Origin: Geobacter sp.
GTDB lineage: Bacteria; Desulfobacterota; Desulfuromonadia; Geobacterales; Geobacteraceae
DNA length: 64,000 nt
Reading direction: 5' to 3'
NCBI GenBank assembly: GCA_003574885.1
Contig: PJFC01000004.1
Span: 186,001 to 250,000 of the forward strand
The position numbers and the translations under genes are program-made. This document shows, piece after piece, positions 8,576 to 17,476 of the stretch; position 1 is the first letter of the stretch; each line of letters opens with the position of its first letter. Under the pieces are notes generated by a model. It had not been told where the DNA came from. It ran no database searches and saw nothing but the letters and a program-made list of their open reading frames with translations.

Positions 8576-9604
8576 ATGGACTGCATCGTGATCAGACTGA
8601 AGCTGGCCGTATGTATACTTACCTTCCTGTCCGTACCGGCACTCGCCTTTGCCGGTCCTCTGGCGTGGCCCATCGGGTGCACTCCCGGCCTGGACTGCAC
8701 CGGCGATAGTTTTTTCGTCGGCTATCCGGACCTTACCGGGGTTGGGCAGGCCTTTGATTGCGGTGCACCGGGATATAAGGGGCATACGGGGACCGACATC
8801 GTTGTCTCGTCCGTCGAGGCGGGGGTCCCCGTCTATGCGGCTGCTGACGGTGTGGTGCTCTGGGCGGCGGGTGGCCGTTATGATCACTGTCCCAACGGCG
8901 AGGAGCCGGACTGTCGGACCGCCCTTCACCCCCAGTCGCCCCAACGTTCCGGTCGTATCAGTGGGGATGCCGCCGACAACGGGTTTTGCTCCGCCAAGGA
9001 TGGCTGTTTCAACTGGGGGTTTGACGCGGGTAACTACGTGCTCGTTGCCCACAGCGACCTGTCGGAGGTAGCGGGTACCCTGTATGCTCATTTGCGTACC
9101 GGTTCCCTGACGGTCGTCGCGGGTCAGAGGGTCAAAAAAGGACAAAAGCTTGCGGAGGTGGGCAGTTCCGGCGCTTCTCTCCTCCCCCATCTCCATTTCA
9201 GTGTTTTCAGCCGGGTGGAGGGTCGCATACGGCTTGCGGACCCGTGGGCTGGTCCATGCGGCCCGAATTTCGGTTCCTCCCTCTGGCTGTATGACCCCCC
9301 TTTCCGGGCCGATATCACCGTGGAAAGGAGCTCACCGGCCGACGGGGTGGTGACCGGAGGGGAGGGGGCCATCAGCTGCGGCTCCGGCTGTACGGCCAGT
9401 TTTACCCCCGGGTCTGTGGTAAGACTCACGGCCTTTCCCTATTTCGGTGCCGAATTCGTCGGCTGGGAAGGTGCGTGCAACGGCTCGAAACCGGAATGCA
9501 TCCTGAAAGCCTCCGGCATGCAGAACGCCAGGGCGGTTTTTCGCCGGGCCTTGCCGTCCGGCGTGACTGTGGCGTCGAGTCCCGCCGCCCAGAGCAGCAA
9601 TTAA
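8576..9604 (+). CDS. Exported M23 family metallopeptidase with C-terminal InlB-like repeat
   Basis: A 342-residue secreted protein. The N-terminus is a signal peptide (RLKLAVCILTFLSVPALAFA). The middle is a LytM/M23 peptidase fold with zinc ligands in GHTGTD and LPHLHFS, which cleaves peptide cross-links of peptidoglycan in this family. The extra Cys pairs (CTPGLDC, CPNGEEPDC) suggest disulfides. After residue about 240 comes a domain of the bacterial InlB-B/Listeria-Bacteroides repeat type (VRLTAFPYFGAEFVGWEGAC). The start is ambiguous: ATG 8576 or GTG 8588, and the latter gives the neater signal peptide. It overlaps no neighbour. Confidence 0.82.
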   Translation: MDCIVIRLKLAVCILTFLSVPALAFAGPLAWPIGCTPGLDCTGDSFFVGYPDLTGVGQAFDCGAPGYKGHTGTDIVVSSVEAGVPVYAAADGVVLWAAGGRYDHCPNGEEPDCRTALHPQSPQRSGRISGDAADNGFCSAKDGCFNWGFDAGNYVLVAHSDLSEVAGTLYAHLRTGSLTVVAGQRVKKGQKLAEVGSSGASLLPHLHFSVFSRVEGRIRLADPWAGPCGPNFGSSLWLYDPPFRADITVERSSPADGVVTGGEGAISCGSGCTASFTPGSVVRLTAFPYFGAEFVGWEGACNGSKPECILKASGMQNARAVFRRALPSGVTVASSPAAQSSN

Positions 9605-9638
9605 GAACTTATTGGTATAATAATGAAGATGTGTTACG

Positions 9639-9674
9639 AAAAAAAAGGCTTCCGCCGGAACGGAAGCCTTTTTT
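9639..9674. terminator. Bidirectional intrinsic terminator
   Basis: AAAAAAAAGGCTTCCG pairs with CGGAAGCCTTTTTT. It serves the M23 gene from the left and phoR from the right. Confidence 0.92.
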
Positions 9675-9715
9675 GTGGGCGTGATGGGGTGGAAACGCTT
9701 CGGCCTTGTTTGACC

Positions 9716-11485
9716 TCAGGCTGCCCGCAGGGTGAATGAGAAGACGGACCCCTTTCCCGGGGTGCTTGAGACCGTTACGGTACCGCCATGGAGCTGGACG
9801 ATGTGTTTGACGATGGAGAGGCCGAGACCGGTCCCCCCCTGGTCGCGCCTGCGGGAGCTGTCCACCCGGTAGAATCGCTCGAAGATCCGGGGAATGTCCT
9901 TGGCGGGGATGCCGGGACCGGTGTCGGCAACCGAAATCCTTGCCATCTCCCCCTCAAGGGTACTGCTGATGGTGATAGTCCCCTGCTCCGGAGTGTACTT
10001 GATGGCATTGTCCAGCAGGTTGATGAGCACCTGCTCAAGCCGTCCACGATCGGCGAGAACTTTGGCCGGTATGTTCAGGTCGCGACAGGTTATGGTGATC
10101 CTTTTCCGTTCCGCCGCCTCTCCCAGTAATGCGATGACACTTTTGATCGTGCTTTCCTGGTTGATGGGAGAAACCTCCAGGGAAAGATCACCGGATTCCA
10201 TCTCAGACAGGGTGAGAAGATCACCGATGATCGCGGCAAGCCGTTCTGAGTGGTTGTAGATGATTTCAAGAAAGCGGCCGGACCGCTCGGGGTCGGCAGT
10301 CAGTTTCCCTTCCAGCAGAGTTTCGGCGTAACCTTTTATGACGGTGACCGGTGTGCGCAGTTCGTGGGAGACATTCGCCACGAAGTCGCGCCGGACCTTT
10401 TCCAGCCGTTTAAGGTCACTGATATCGTGGAACACCGCCACCACGCCGAGGAGCGTTTCCCCGTCCTGGAGCGGCACCCAGTGGGTGAGGAGTGTTTTTT
10501 CCTCTCCGAGCTGGATGGTCAGTTCCTCGATCCGTTCACTGTCGGTGGCGAGGACCCTGCGGTACGCTTCGTTGAGGTCCGGATGCCGGGTGATGGCAAT
10601 GAGCTGTTTCCCTTCCACCTCTTCGCCGATGGCAAAGAGATTGCGGAAGGCCGGGTTGACGAGGGTGACAATCCCCTCCGCGTCGGTCACCATGAGCCCT
10701 TCCCCCATTCCTCGCAAGATGGTGTCGAGACGGTTTCTTTCCGCAGCGAGCCGGTCCAGCTGCCCCTTTATCCGCACGCTCATGTCGTTCATCACCTTTG
10801 CCAGATCTCCCAGCTCGTCCCTGGTCCGGACCGGAATGCGGCGCCCGAACTCCCCTTTCCCGATGCGTGCGGCGCTTGCTGTCATGGCGCGCAGCGAGTG
10901 TGAGGTGACCCGGGAGAGAAAATAGCTTAAGAGGAGTGAAAGGATGACTGCCACCGCCAGGGCGGCGCCGAGCATGGCGTGGAGACTCTCGCTGGTCTTG
11001 TCGAGGTCCGCCAGCGGCAGGGCCAGGCGAAGAATGGCACTGGTTTTGTCATCTGTCCGGATCGGGACGGCGACATACATCATGGAGGTGCGGAGCGTGG
11101 ATGAATAGCGGATGGAACTGCCGTTGCCGGTTGCAAGCGATTGCTGTACCTCGGGACGCTGCAGATGGTTTTCCAACCCTGCAAGGTCGGCGGCTTTGAC
11201 TTCCGAATCCCCGATTACCCGGCCGTCGGTGGCGATTATGGTGACCCGCGCTTTTATTTCCTTCCCGATGGCATCGGCCAGGGCGGGAGCATTGCTGTGC
11301 AGGTCGCTGCTCTGTCGTGTAACAGTGAGCCTGGCCAGGCGCGCCTCGTTGAAGAGGTTGTCACGGATACCGCTTACCAGGTAGTCGGCGAGAGTATGGT
11401 TGAGATAGACGTAGAGAGCGCCCCCCATGAGGAGCACCAGCAGGAGGTAGGACGCCATCAGCTTCCACTGCATCCTTATTTTCAT
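9716..11485 (-). CDS. phoR: Phosphate regulon sensor histidine kinase PhoR
   Basis: A 589-residue membrane histidine kinase. The order is: membrane segment about 9-28, periplasmic region to about 165, second membrane segment about 172-190, HAMP, PAS domain (about 250-355), then HisKA with phosphoacceptor His374 in NVSHELRTP and a HATPase with N-box NLLDNAIKYTP, DTGPGIP and GGTGLGLSIV. It overlaps the phoB stop by four bases, so the pair is translationally coupled. The large periplasmic part is longer than in E. coli PhoR and resembles the Gram-positive/delta-type PhoR. Assignment to phosphate rests on its PhoB partner, the PHO boxes and the Pst neighbourhood. Confidence 0.9.
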   Translation of the reverse strand: MKIRMQWKLMASYLLLVLLMGGALYVYLNHTLADYLVSGIRDNLFNEARLARLTVTRQSSDLHSNAPALADAIGKEIKARVTIIATDGRVIGDSEVKAADLAGLENHLQRPEVQQSLATGNGSSIRYSSTLRTSMMYVAVPIRTDDKTSAILRLALPLADLDKTSESLHAMLGAALAVAVILSLLLSYFLSRVTSHSLRAMTASAARIGKGEFGRRIPVRTRDELGDLAKVMNDMSVRIKGQLDRLAAERNRLDTILRGMGEGLMVTDAEGIVTLVNPAFRNLFAIGEEVEGKQLIAITRHPDLNEAYRRVLATDSERIEELTIQLGEEKTLLTHWVPLQDGETLLGVVAVFHDISDLKRLEKVRRDFVANVSHELRTPVTVIKGYAETLLEGKLTADPERSGRFLEIIYNHSERLAAIIGDLLTLSEMESGDLSLEVSPINQESTIKSVIALLGEAAERKRITITCRDLNIPAKVLADRGRLEQVLINLLDNAIKYTPEQGTITISSTLEGEMARISVADTGPGIPAKDIPRIFERFYRVDSSRRRDQGGTGLGLSIVKHIVQLHGGTVTVSSTPGKGSVFSFTLRAA

Positions 11486-12162
11486 GATTCCTCCAGTTTG
11501 TAGCCGAAACCGCGGACTGTCTTGATGAGGTCGCCGGCAATTCCCAGTTTGGTGCGGAGACGGGTGATGTGGGTGTCAACGGTGCGGGTGTCGCCGATAT
11601 AGTTGTAGCCCCAGACGTTTTTCAAAAGGAGATCCCTGCTCTGGACCCTTCCCGTCCGTTCGGCCAGGTTGAAGATAAGCTTGAACTCGGTGGTGGTAAG
11701 GGTGATCTCTTCATTTTCCACGTGCACCGTGTGACGTTCGGTGTCAATGGTGAGCGGGCCTATGCGAAGAATCTTCTCTCCCCCTCCGTCGGGAACTGTA
11801 CGGCGAAGTACTGCCTTTATGCGCAAGAGCAACTCCCGGCTGGAGAACGGTTTAACGATATAGTCGTCGGCCCCCACTTCGAAGCCGACCACCCGGTCGA
11901 TCTCTTCACCCTTGGCAGTGAGCATGATGACCGGGATGGCTGCCGTTTTTTCATGGTTCTTGAGAAGCTTGCAGAGTTCAGTTCCCATGATGCCGGGGAG
12001 CATGAGGTCAAGGAGGACCAGGTCAGGCTGGTCGCGGCGGGCCGCCTCCAGGCCTGCAGTCCCATCATGGGCGATGAGGGGACGATATCCCTCCTTTTCC
12101 AGATTGAATGCCACAAGTTCCGCAAGGTCGTATTCATCTTCGATGATCAGGATTGTTTTCAT
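11482..12162 (-). CDS. phoB: Phosphate regulon response regulator PhoB
   Basis: A 226-residue OmpR/PhoB-type regulator. The receiver domain has acidic EDE near residue 8, phosphorylated Asp52 in LLDLMLPG and Lys in the conserved VKPFSSREL segment. A winged-helix DNA-binding domain follows (TTTEFKLIFNLAERTGRVQSRDLLLKNVWGY, RTVDTHITRLRTKLG). It should bind the PHO boxes upstream of pstS, psiE and its own gene. CAGGAGTG precedes the ATG, and the gene is first in the phoBR operon. Confidence 0.93.
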   Translation of the reverse strand: MKTILIIEDEYDLAELVAFNLEKEGYRPLIAHDGTAGLEAARRDQPDLVLLDLMLPGIMGTELCKLLKNHEKTAAIPVIMLTAKGEEIDRVVGFEVGADDYIVKPFSSRELLLRIKAVLRRTVPDGGGEKILRIGPLTIDTERHTVHVENEEITLTTTEFKLIFNLAERTGRVQSRDLLLKNVWGYNYIGDTRTVDTHITRLRTKLGIAGDLIKTVRGFGYKLEES

Positions 12163-12192
12163 GGGGTCACTCCTGCCGTCAAACTAACAGTG

Positions 12193-12225
12193 AAAAGTTG
12201 CAGTTGTGTTACGGTTGAGTTAATT
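12193..12225 (-). promoter_or_regulatory. PHO box (three repeats) upstream of phoB
   Basis: On the minus strand three consecutive 11-bp units read AATTAACTCAA, CCGTAACACAA and CTGCAACTTTT. The middle unit nearly matches the pstS box. The phoB ATG lies 30 bases beyond. This suggests autoregulation of phoBR. Confidence 0.68.
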
Positions 12226-12512
12226 CTAACGTAAATTCAGAGTGTTGGCGTTAATCCACACAAATTGTGGAAAGCCTTGTGGAAAAAGGTGATGTAGCTC
12301 TCCAAGGGGCGCAGATATTAACTGTAATTAGCTCATTGCACAAAAAAAGAGCAGGGTGTTTTCTGGGTATCTTTGAGTAAAAACGCTGTAAAATCAGGTA
12401 TATATCGTAAGTGTCTGGAATCCCCCGGAAATGTCCCTGTCAATCTTTTTTTGCTACCTGTAGCACATTTGTAACCGACCGGAAAGTGATTAATACCTCG
12501 TTTTAAAATGTC

Positions 12513-12541
12513 TTGACTTGCGGCACGCTCCGTGTTAATTC
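12513..12541 (+). promoter_or_regulatory. Putative sigma-70 promoter of the acyl-CoA ligase gene
   Basis: TTGACT (12513-12518), 17 bases, then TAATTC (12536-12541). It lies about 80 bases before the ligase start. The -10 is only a fair match. Confidence 0.45.
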
Positions 12542-12623
12542 ATAAAATCCCAGTTAAATCAGCATGTTTCAAACGTATATGTGTGATCTGTCTTATATTC
12601 CCCGGCAAAAAGGGAGGGCTTGC

Positions 12624-14279
12624 ATGGCACAGCAAATGGAGATAACGATCGGCGGTCTGCTCGATCACATGGCAGAGAAGCACCCTCTCAACGAGGCGCT
12701 GGTTTACGGTGAAAGGGGAATCCGTTACACCTACCGGGAGTTTAACGAAGTCTGCCGCCAGGTGGCGAAAGGGCTTTTGAAACTCGGCATCAGGAAAGGG
12801 GACAATGTCGCCATCTGGGCCTACAACGTCCCCGAGTGGGTGATCCTCCAGTTTGCCACGGCCAAGATCGGAGCGGTTCTGGTGACGGTCAATACCGCCT
12901 ACAAATCGACGGAACTGGAATACCTTCTCGATCAGTCGGATTCCAGCACCCTCTTTATGGTTAAGTCCTGGAAGGACACCGATTATATAGCGACCCTCAC
13001 CGAGGTGGTGCCTGAACTGCCGGCTTCCAGACCTGGCAAACTTGACAGTTCCAGGCTGCCGTTCCTCAAGACGGTGGTCTTCATCGGCGAGGGGACGCCG
13101 GACGGCATGCTCAATTTCACGCGGATCGTGGAGATGGGGAAGGAGGTGCCGGACGCCGAACTGGCTGCCGTCGAGGCAACCCTTGACATCCACGACACCA
13201 TCAATATGCAGTACACCTCCGGGACTACCGGTTTTCCCAAGGGTGTCATGCTGACCCATTACAATCTGGTCAACAACGGCTTCCACATCGGCGAGTGCAT
13301 GAAGTTCACCGAAAAGGACCGCCTCTGCATTACGGTCCCCTTTTTCCACTGCTTCGGGTCCGTCCTGGCTGTGATGGCCGCCGTGACCCACGGGACAACC
13401 ATGATCCCGGTGGAGATATTCGACCCGCTAAAGGTGCTGCAGACGGTGGAGAAGGAGCGCTGCACCGCCCTCCACGGCGTTCCGACCATGTTCATCGCCG
13501 AACTGGAACACCCGGAGTTTTCAAATTTCGATCTTTCAACCCTGCGAACCGGCATCATGGCTGGATCAGTCTGTCCCATCGAAGTTATGAAACGTGTCGT
13601 GAAAGATATGCACCTCACCGAGATCACCAGTGTCTACGGGCAGACGGAATCATCCCCCGGCATAACCCAGAGCAGAACTGATGATCCCATTGAACTGCGG
13701 GTCGCAACGGTTGGCCGGGTGCTTCCCGGTGCTGAAGTCAAGATCGTCGATATCGAAACCGGCGCTTCTCTCCCCCCGGGAAAGCAGGGGGAACTCTGTG
13801 CCCGTGGGTACATGGTCATGAAGGGGTATTACAAGATGCCGGAGGAGACCGCCAAGGTGATTGATGCCGACGGCTGGCTCCATACCGGTGACCTTGCGGT
13901 GATGGACGAAAACGGTTACTGCAAGATAACCGGTCGGATCAAGCAGATGATCATCCGTGGCGGCGAGAATATCTACCCAAAAGAGATAGAGGAGTTCCTC
14001 TACACCCATCCGAAGGTAGCCGATGTGCAGATCTACGGTGTTCCGGACCGCAAATACGGCGAACAGGTCATGGCTGCAGTCATTCTCAAGAAGGGTGAAA
14101 CCATGTCCGACGACGAGGTAAAAACATTCTGCAAGGGGAAAATTGCCAACTACAAGATTCCCCGCTATGTCAAATTCGTTGACAGCTATCCCATGACCGC
14201 AAGCGGAAAGATCCAGAAGTTCAAGCTGCGGGAGATGGCGATCAAGGAACTTCAACTGGAAGATGGGGGAGGCGCCTGA
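12624..14279 (+). CDS. AMP-dependent fatty-acyl-CoA ligase
   Basis: A 551-residue member of the ANL adenylate-forming family, likely activating a medium- or long-chain fatty acid to its CoA thioester in the cytoplasm. Core motifs are the P-loop [16 protein letters not shown], the [11 protein letters not shown] segment, the A8 hinge [16 protein letters not shown] and the catalytic Lys in [10 protein letters not shown]. The overall pattern is nearest to ACSF2/YngI-type acyl-CoA synthetases. GGGAGGGCTTGC sits before the ATG at 12624; an upstream in-frame ATG (12564) has no such site. Exact chain length cannot be read from sequence. Confidence 0.9.
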   Translation: MAQQMEITIGGLLDHMAEKHPLNEALVYGERGIRYTYREFNEVCRQVAKGLLKLGIRKGDNVAIWAYNVPEWVILQFATAKIGAVLVTVNTAYKSTELEYLLDQSDSSTLFMVKSWKDTDYIATLTEVVPELPASRPGKLDSSRLPFLKTVVFIGEGTPDGMLNFTRIVEMGKEVPDAELAAVEATLDIHDTINMQYTSGTTGFPKGVMLTHYNLVNNGFHIGECMKFTEKDRLCITVPFFHCFGSVLAVMAAVTHGTTMIPVEIFDPLKVLQTVEKERCTALHGVPTMFIAELEHPEFSNFDLSTLRTGIMAGSVCPIEVMKRVVKDMHLTEITSVYGQTESSPGITQSRTDDPIELRVATVGRVLPGAEVKIVDIETGASLPPGKQGELCARGYMVMKGYYKMPEETAKVIDADGWLHTGDLAVMDENGYCKITGRIKQMIIRGGENIYPKEIEEFLYTHPKVADVQIYGVPDRKYGEQVMAAVILKKGETMSDDEVKTFCKGKIANYKIPRYVKFVDSYPMTASGKIQKFKLREMAIKELQLEDGGGA

Positions 14280-14319
14280 TTTCGCTTCCCGTGCTGAATG
14301 CTCCTGAAAGGTATACTCT

Positions 14320-14475
14320 GTGCGATCCATTATCCTCGGAACTATTTTCTTTCTCTTCTTTGCCTGTTTTGTGGCAATTGTTGTCGAGGAGGTTTTCCTC
14401 GGTGGACGGAGGCGTCGTCGGTTGGAAAAACACTACGGTCAGGGCCGTTCCACAACTGACCGGATAAGCAGGTAA
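14320..14475 (+). CDS. Small single-pass membrane protein (51 aa), unknown function
   Basis: A GTG-started frame of 51 residues with GAAAGG eight bases upstream. One strongly hydrophobic helix (IILGTIFFLFFACFVAIVV) is followed by a basic tail (GGRRRRRLEKHYGQ). It fills the gap between the ligase and the M24 peptidase, on the same strand. Hydrophobic helix plus positive-inside tail and a good ribosome site make it plausible. I recognise no family. Confidence 0.5.
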   Translation: MRSIILGTIFFLFFACFVAIVVEEVFLGGRRRRRLEKHYGQGRSTTDRISR

Positions 14476-14552
14476 TACTCCATCTCTCCTTTCCCGGAGC
14501 CTGTCTCGCGGGGAAGGGACATCAGTCTACCACCTTGACAGGAGCTGCGAGC

Positions 14553-15743
14553 ATGCGCCTTACCCCCGCTACCGAACTGGAATACCGATGCAAAAGATTG
14601 CAGGAAGAGATGGCTGCATCAAACCTTGATGCGGTGATCATCCTGCAGAATGCCGACCTCTTCTATTTCACCGGCACCATTCAATCGGGCAACCTCTATG
14701 TCCCCAGGGAAGGGCAGCCTGTTTACATGGTGCGCCGGGATGCCGGACGGGCCAGGATGGAATCAGGCCTCAAGGAGGTCCGCCCGTTCGCGTCCATGAA
14801 GGACATCCCCCGGATACTCAGCGATTATGGCTATCCTGAACCGAAGAGGATCGGCATGGAACTGGATGTCCTGCCGGTGAACATGCTCGAGCGCTATCGC
14901 AAGGTTTATCCCCAGGCGGAATTCAGTGATGCAACGCCGATCATCCGCACGGTGCGGATGATCAAGAGCCACTACGAGATACACATCTTGCAGGATGCCG
15001 CCGATCAGGTGGACAAGGTGTACAGGCGGGCCAGAGAGGTGATCCGTGAGGGGATGACTGACCTGGAACTGGCGGCTGAGCTGGAGTACGTGGCCCGGAA
15101 GGAGGGACACCTTGGCCTCATCCGGATGCGGTCCTTCAACGGTGAAATGCTGTTCGGCCATACCTTCTCGGGGGCTGACAGCGCGGTACCGGCCTATACC
15201 GACACCCCGCTGGGGGGGATGGGCACCAGTCCTTCCTTCGGCCAGGGTGCCGGCCTGAAGCCGATCTCCCGCAACGAGCCGATCATCGTTGACTTCGCCG
15301 GAAGTTACGACGGATACCTGGTGGACCAGACCAGGGTTTTTGTTATCGGCACCCTTTCAGAAAAGCTCCGCAAGGGATACGACGACATGCTCAAGGTCCA
15401 GCAACGGATGAGGGAGATGGCCCCGGAACGGCCCATGTGGGGTGAGATCTATGATGAATGCCTCGCTCTTGCCGAGAAGCTCGGATATGCGGAGAGCTTC
15501 ATGGGGAGCCGGGGGGCGCAGGTATCGTTCATCGGCCATGGAGTCGGCGTAGAGATCGACGAATATCCTTTCCTTGCACGGGGATTCAATTCACAGCGGT
15601 TGGAGCCAGGTATGGCTTTTGCCTTTGAACCAAAGCTTGTTTTCCCCGGTGAGGGGGCGGTCGGGATCGAAGATACGTTCTACCTTACCGAGAGCGGCCT
15701 CAAACAACTCACCCATTCCGATCAAGCACTCGTCATTATTTAA
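14553..15743 (+). CDS. M24 family metallopeptidase (Xaa-Pro aminopeptidase-like)
   Basis: A 396-residue pita-bread fold peptidase. An N-terminal creatinase-like domain (LQEEMAASNLDAVIILQNADLFYFTG) precedes the catalytic domain. All five di-metal ligands are visible: Asp in VDFAG, Asp in LVDQTRVF, His in GHGVGVEIDE, Glu in AFEPKLVFPG and Glu in GIEDTF. It probably releases N-terminal residues before proline in the cytoplasm. The start at 14553 has AGGAG upstream. Substrate range is not determinable here. Confidence 0.88.
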   Translation: MRLTPATELEYRCKRLQEEMAASNLDAVIILQNADLFYFTGTIQSGNLYVPREGQPVYMVRRDAGRARMESGLKEVRPFASMKDIPRILSDYGYPEPKRIGMELDVLPVNMLERYRKVYPQAEFSDATPIIRTVRMIKSHYEIHILQDAADQVDKVYRRAREVIREGMTDLELAAELEYVARKEGHLGLIRMRSFNGEMLFGHTFSGADSAVPAYTDTPLGGMGTSPSFGQGAGLKPISRNEPIIVDFAGSYDGYLVDQTRVFVIGTLSEKLRKGYDDMLKVQQRMREMAPERPMWGEIYDECLALAEKLGYAESFMGSRGAQVSFIGHGVGVEIDEYPFLARGFNSQRLEPGMAFAFEPKLVFPGEGAVGIEDTFYLTESGLKQLTHSDQALVII

Positions 15744-15772
15744 ACAATTTTAAGAAAACAGAAATATTTTTG

Positions 15773-15829
15773 TTGAATTTAATCTTTGGCAATGGTATAC
15801 AGTTGCAAAATTTTATGTATACAGTATAC
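15773..15829 (+). promoter_or_regulatory. gltA promoter with GTATAC palindromes
   Basis: TTGAAT (15773-15778), 17-base spacer, TATACA (15796-15801) form a strong sigma-70-type promoter. GTATAC palindromes occur at 15795-15800 (overlapping the -10), 15817-15822 and 15824-15829. The first two are 22 bases apart, about two helical turns. This looks like an operator for a dimeric repressor. Geobacter citrate synthase is known to be repressed by HgtR; whether this is its site is inference. Confidence 0.7.
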
Positions 15830-16026
15830 TAAAAACTCATTTTTATCTTTTGGATTTGTTCTCGTTAGAATCAAGCTAAATGTGTATTCACAGGTGGTTG
15901 TATGCAGACCACCTGAGAGATTGTCGTATATCAGAAGTGGAAAGGAGGGGCTTCAAGCGTCTTCAGGGATTAGGTTACTTTAAATGTTATCTTTTAACAC
16001 CACCAGACGAAAGGAGATCATGCACC

Positions 16027-17355
16027 ATGGCACTTAAGGAAACGCTTAAACAGAAGATTGAGGAGCACCGTCCCCGTACCACAAAGCTTGTCAAGGAATT
16101 CGGCAAGGTCATCATCGACCAGGTCACCATTGACCAGTGCATAGGCGGCGCCCGTGATATCCGTAGCCTCGTCACCGACATTTCTTACCTCGATCCCCAG
16201 GAAGGGATCCGCTTCCGCGGCAAGACTATCCCCGAGACCTTCGCGGCACTCCCCAAGGCTGCCGGTTCCGACTACCCAACGGTCGAGTCCTTCTGGTACT
16301 TCCTCCTTACCGGCGATGTCCCGACCCAGGCTCAGGTTGACGAAGTCGTAAAAGAGTGGAAAGTTCGCCAGGAAGTTCCCCAGTACGTGTTCGACGCTAT
16401 CCGTGCCCTGCCCAGGGATATCCATCCGATGGTCATGCTCTCCGTCGGCATGCTGGCTCTGCAGAAAGATTCGAAATTCTACGCATTCTACGGTTCGGGC
16501 AAGTTCAACAAGATGACCGCTTGGGAATATGTCTATGAAGACGCCAGTGATCTGTGTGCCCGTATCCCCATCATTGCAGCCTTCATCTACAACCTGAAGT
16601 ACCGGGGCGACAAGCAGACCCCCATCGATCCGAAGCTCGACATGGGTGCAAACTTCGCCCATATGATCGGCCAGAGCGAGCAGTACAAAGACGTTGCCCG
16701 CATGTATTTTATCCTTCACTCCGACCATGAGTCCGGCAACGTATCCGCTCACACCACCCACCTGGTGCATTCGGCCCTGTCCGACCCGTACTATTCCTAC
16801 TCCGCTGGTCTCAACGGCCTCGCCGGCCCGCTGCATGGCCTTGCCAACCAGGAAGTCCTCGACTGGACCCTCAAGTTCCAGGAGAAATACTGCAAGGACC
16901 AGGAGCCGACCAAGGAACTCATCACCAAGGCGTTGTGGGATACCCTCAATTCCGGCCAGGTCATCCCGGGGTACGGTCACGCCGTTCTCCGCAAAACCGA
17001 CCCGCGCTACATGTCGCAGCGCGAATTCTGCCTCAAGACTCCGGGCCTCAAGGACGATCCGTTGTTCAAACTTGTAGCCATGATCTTTGAAGTGGCTCCT
17101 GGCGTCCTCACCGAGCAGGGTAAGGCAAAGAACCCCTGGCCGAACGTCGACGCACAGTCTGGCGTCATCCAGTGGTACTATGGACTCCGCGAGTGGGACT
17201 TCTACACCGTCCTCTTCGGTGTAGGCCGCGCTCTCGGTTGTATGGCCAATATCACCTGGGACCGTGGCCTCGGTTATGCCATTGAGCGTCCCAAGTCTGT
17301 CACCACTCCGATGCTCGAGAAATGGGCTGCTGAAGGTGGCCGCAAGCTGGCCTAA
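16027..17355 (+). CDS. gltA: Citrate synthase, eukaryote-like type
   Basis: A 442-residue citrate synthase, condensing acetyl-CoA with oxaloacetate at the entry of the TCA cycle. Segments such as YVYEDASDLCARIPIIAA, LAGPLHGLANQEV (active His), IPGYGHAVLRKTDPR (active His) and NVDAQSGVIQWYYG (active Asp) place it with the mitochondrial type rather than the E. coli hexameric type. That is an established oddity of Geobacter. The ATG at 16027 has GAAAGGAG upstream. A long leader of over 200 bases separates promoter and start. It is monocistronic, bounded by a strong terminator. Confidence 0.96.
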   Translation: MALKETLKQKIEEHRPRTTKLVKEFGKVIIDQVTIDQCIGGARDIRSLVTDISYLDPQEGIRFRGKTIPETFAALPKAAGSDYPTVESFWYFLLTGDVPTQAQVDEVVKEWKVRQEVPQYVFDAIRALPRDIHPMVMLSVGMLALQKDSKFYAFYGSGKFNKMTAWEYVYEDASDLCARIPIIAAFIYNLKYRGDKQTPIDPKLDMGANFAHMIGQSEQYKDVARMYFILHSDHESGNVSAHTTHLVHSALSDPYYSYSAGLNGLAGPLHGLANQEVLDWTLKFQEKYCKDQEPTKELITKALWDTLNSGQVIPGYGHAVLRKTDPRYMSQREFCLKTPGLKDDPLFKLVAMIFEVAPGVLTEQGKAKNPWPNVDAQSGVIQWYYGLREWDFYTVLFGVGRALGCMANITWDRGLGYAIERPKSVTTPMLEKWAAEGGRKLA

Positions 17356-17377
17356 CCCGCCTGCAAGCTGTCTGAAC

Positions 17378-17416
17378 GTAAAAAGGGGAGGTGCGAATTG
17401 CGCCTCCCCTTTTTAC
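17378..17416. terminator. Terminator between gltA and the AMMECR1 gene
   Basis: GTAAAAAGGGGAGG and CCTCCCCTTTTTAC flank a short loop. The symmetric A/T runs would serve both converging genes. Confidence 0.92.
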
Positions 17417-17476
17417 TGATGATTCACGATATGCTGCCCGGTGCCACGCTCAGCAGTAAAGATTGAGCTGGACTGA

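Larger units (their letters stand above)
12163..12623. other. Divergent intergenic region phoB / acyl-CoA ligase
   Basis: These 461 bases contain the PHO repeats of phoB on the left and a likely promoter for the ligase on the right. In between is an AT-rich stretch with CCACA-N5-TGTGG at about 12257-12271 and no credible gene. I see no riboswitch or RNA gene here. Confidence 0.6.

Noticed and set aside
16018-16980. Long minus-strand frame opposite citrate synthase
   Set aside because: It mirrors the coding strand of gltA; GC-rich codon bias produces such shadows.
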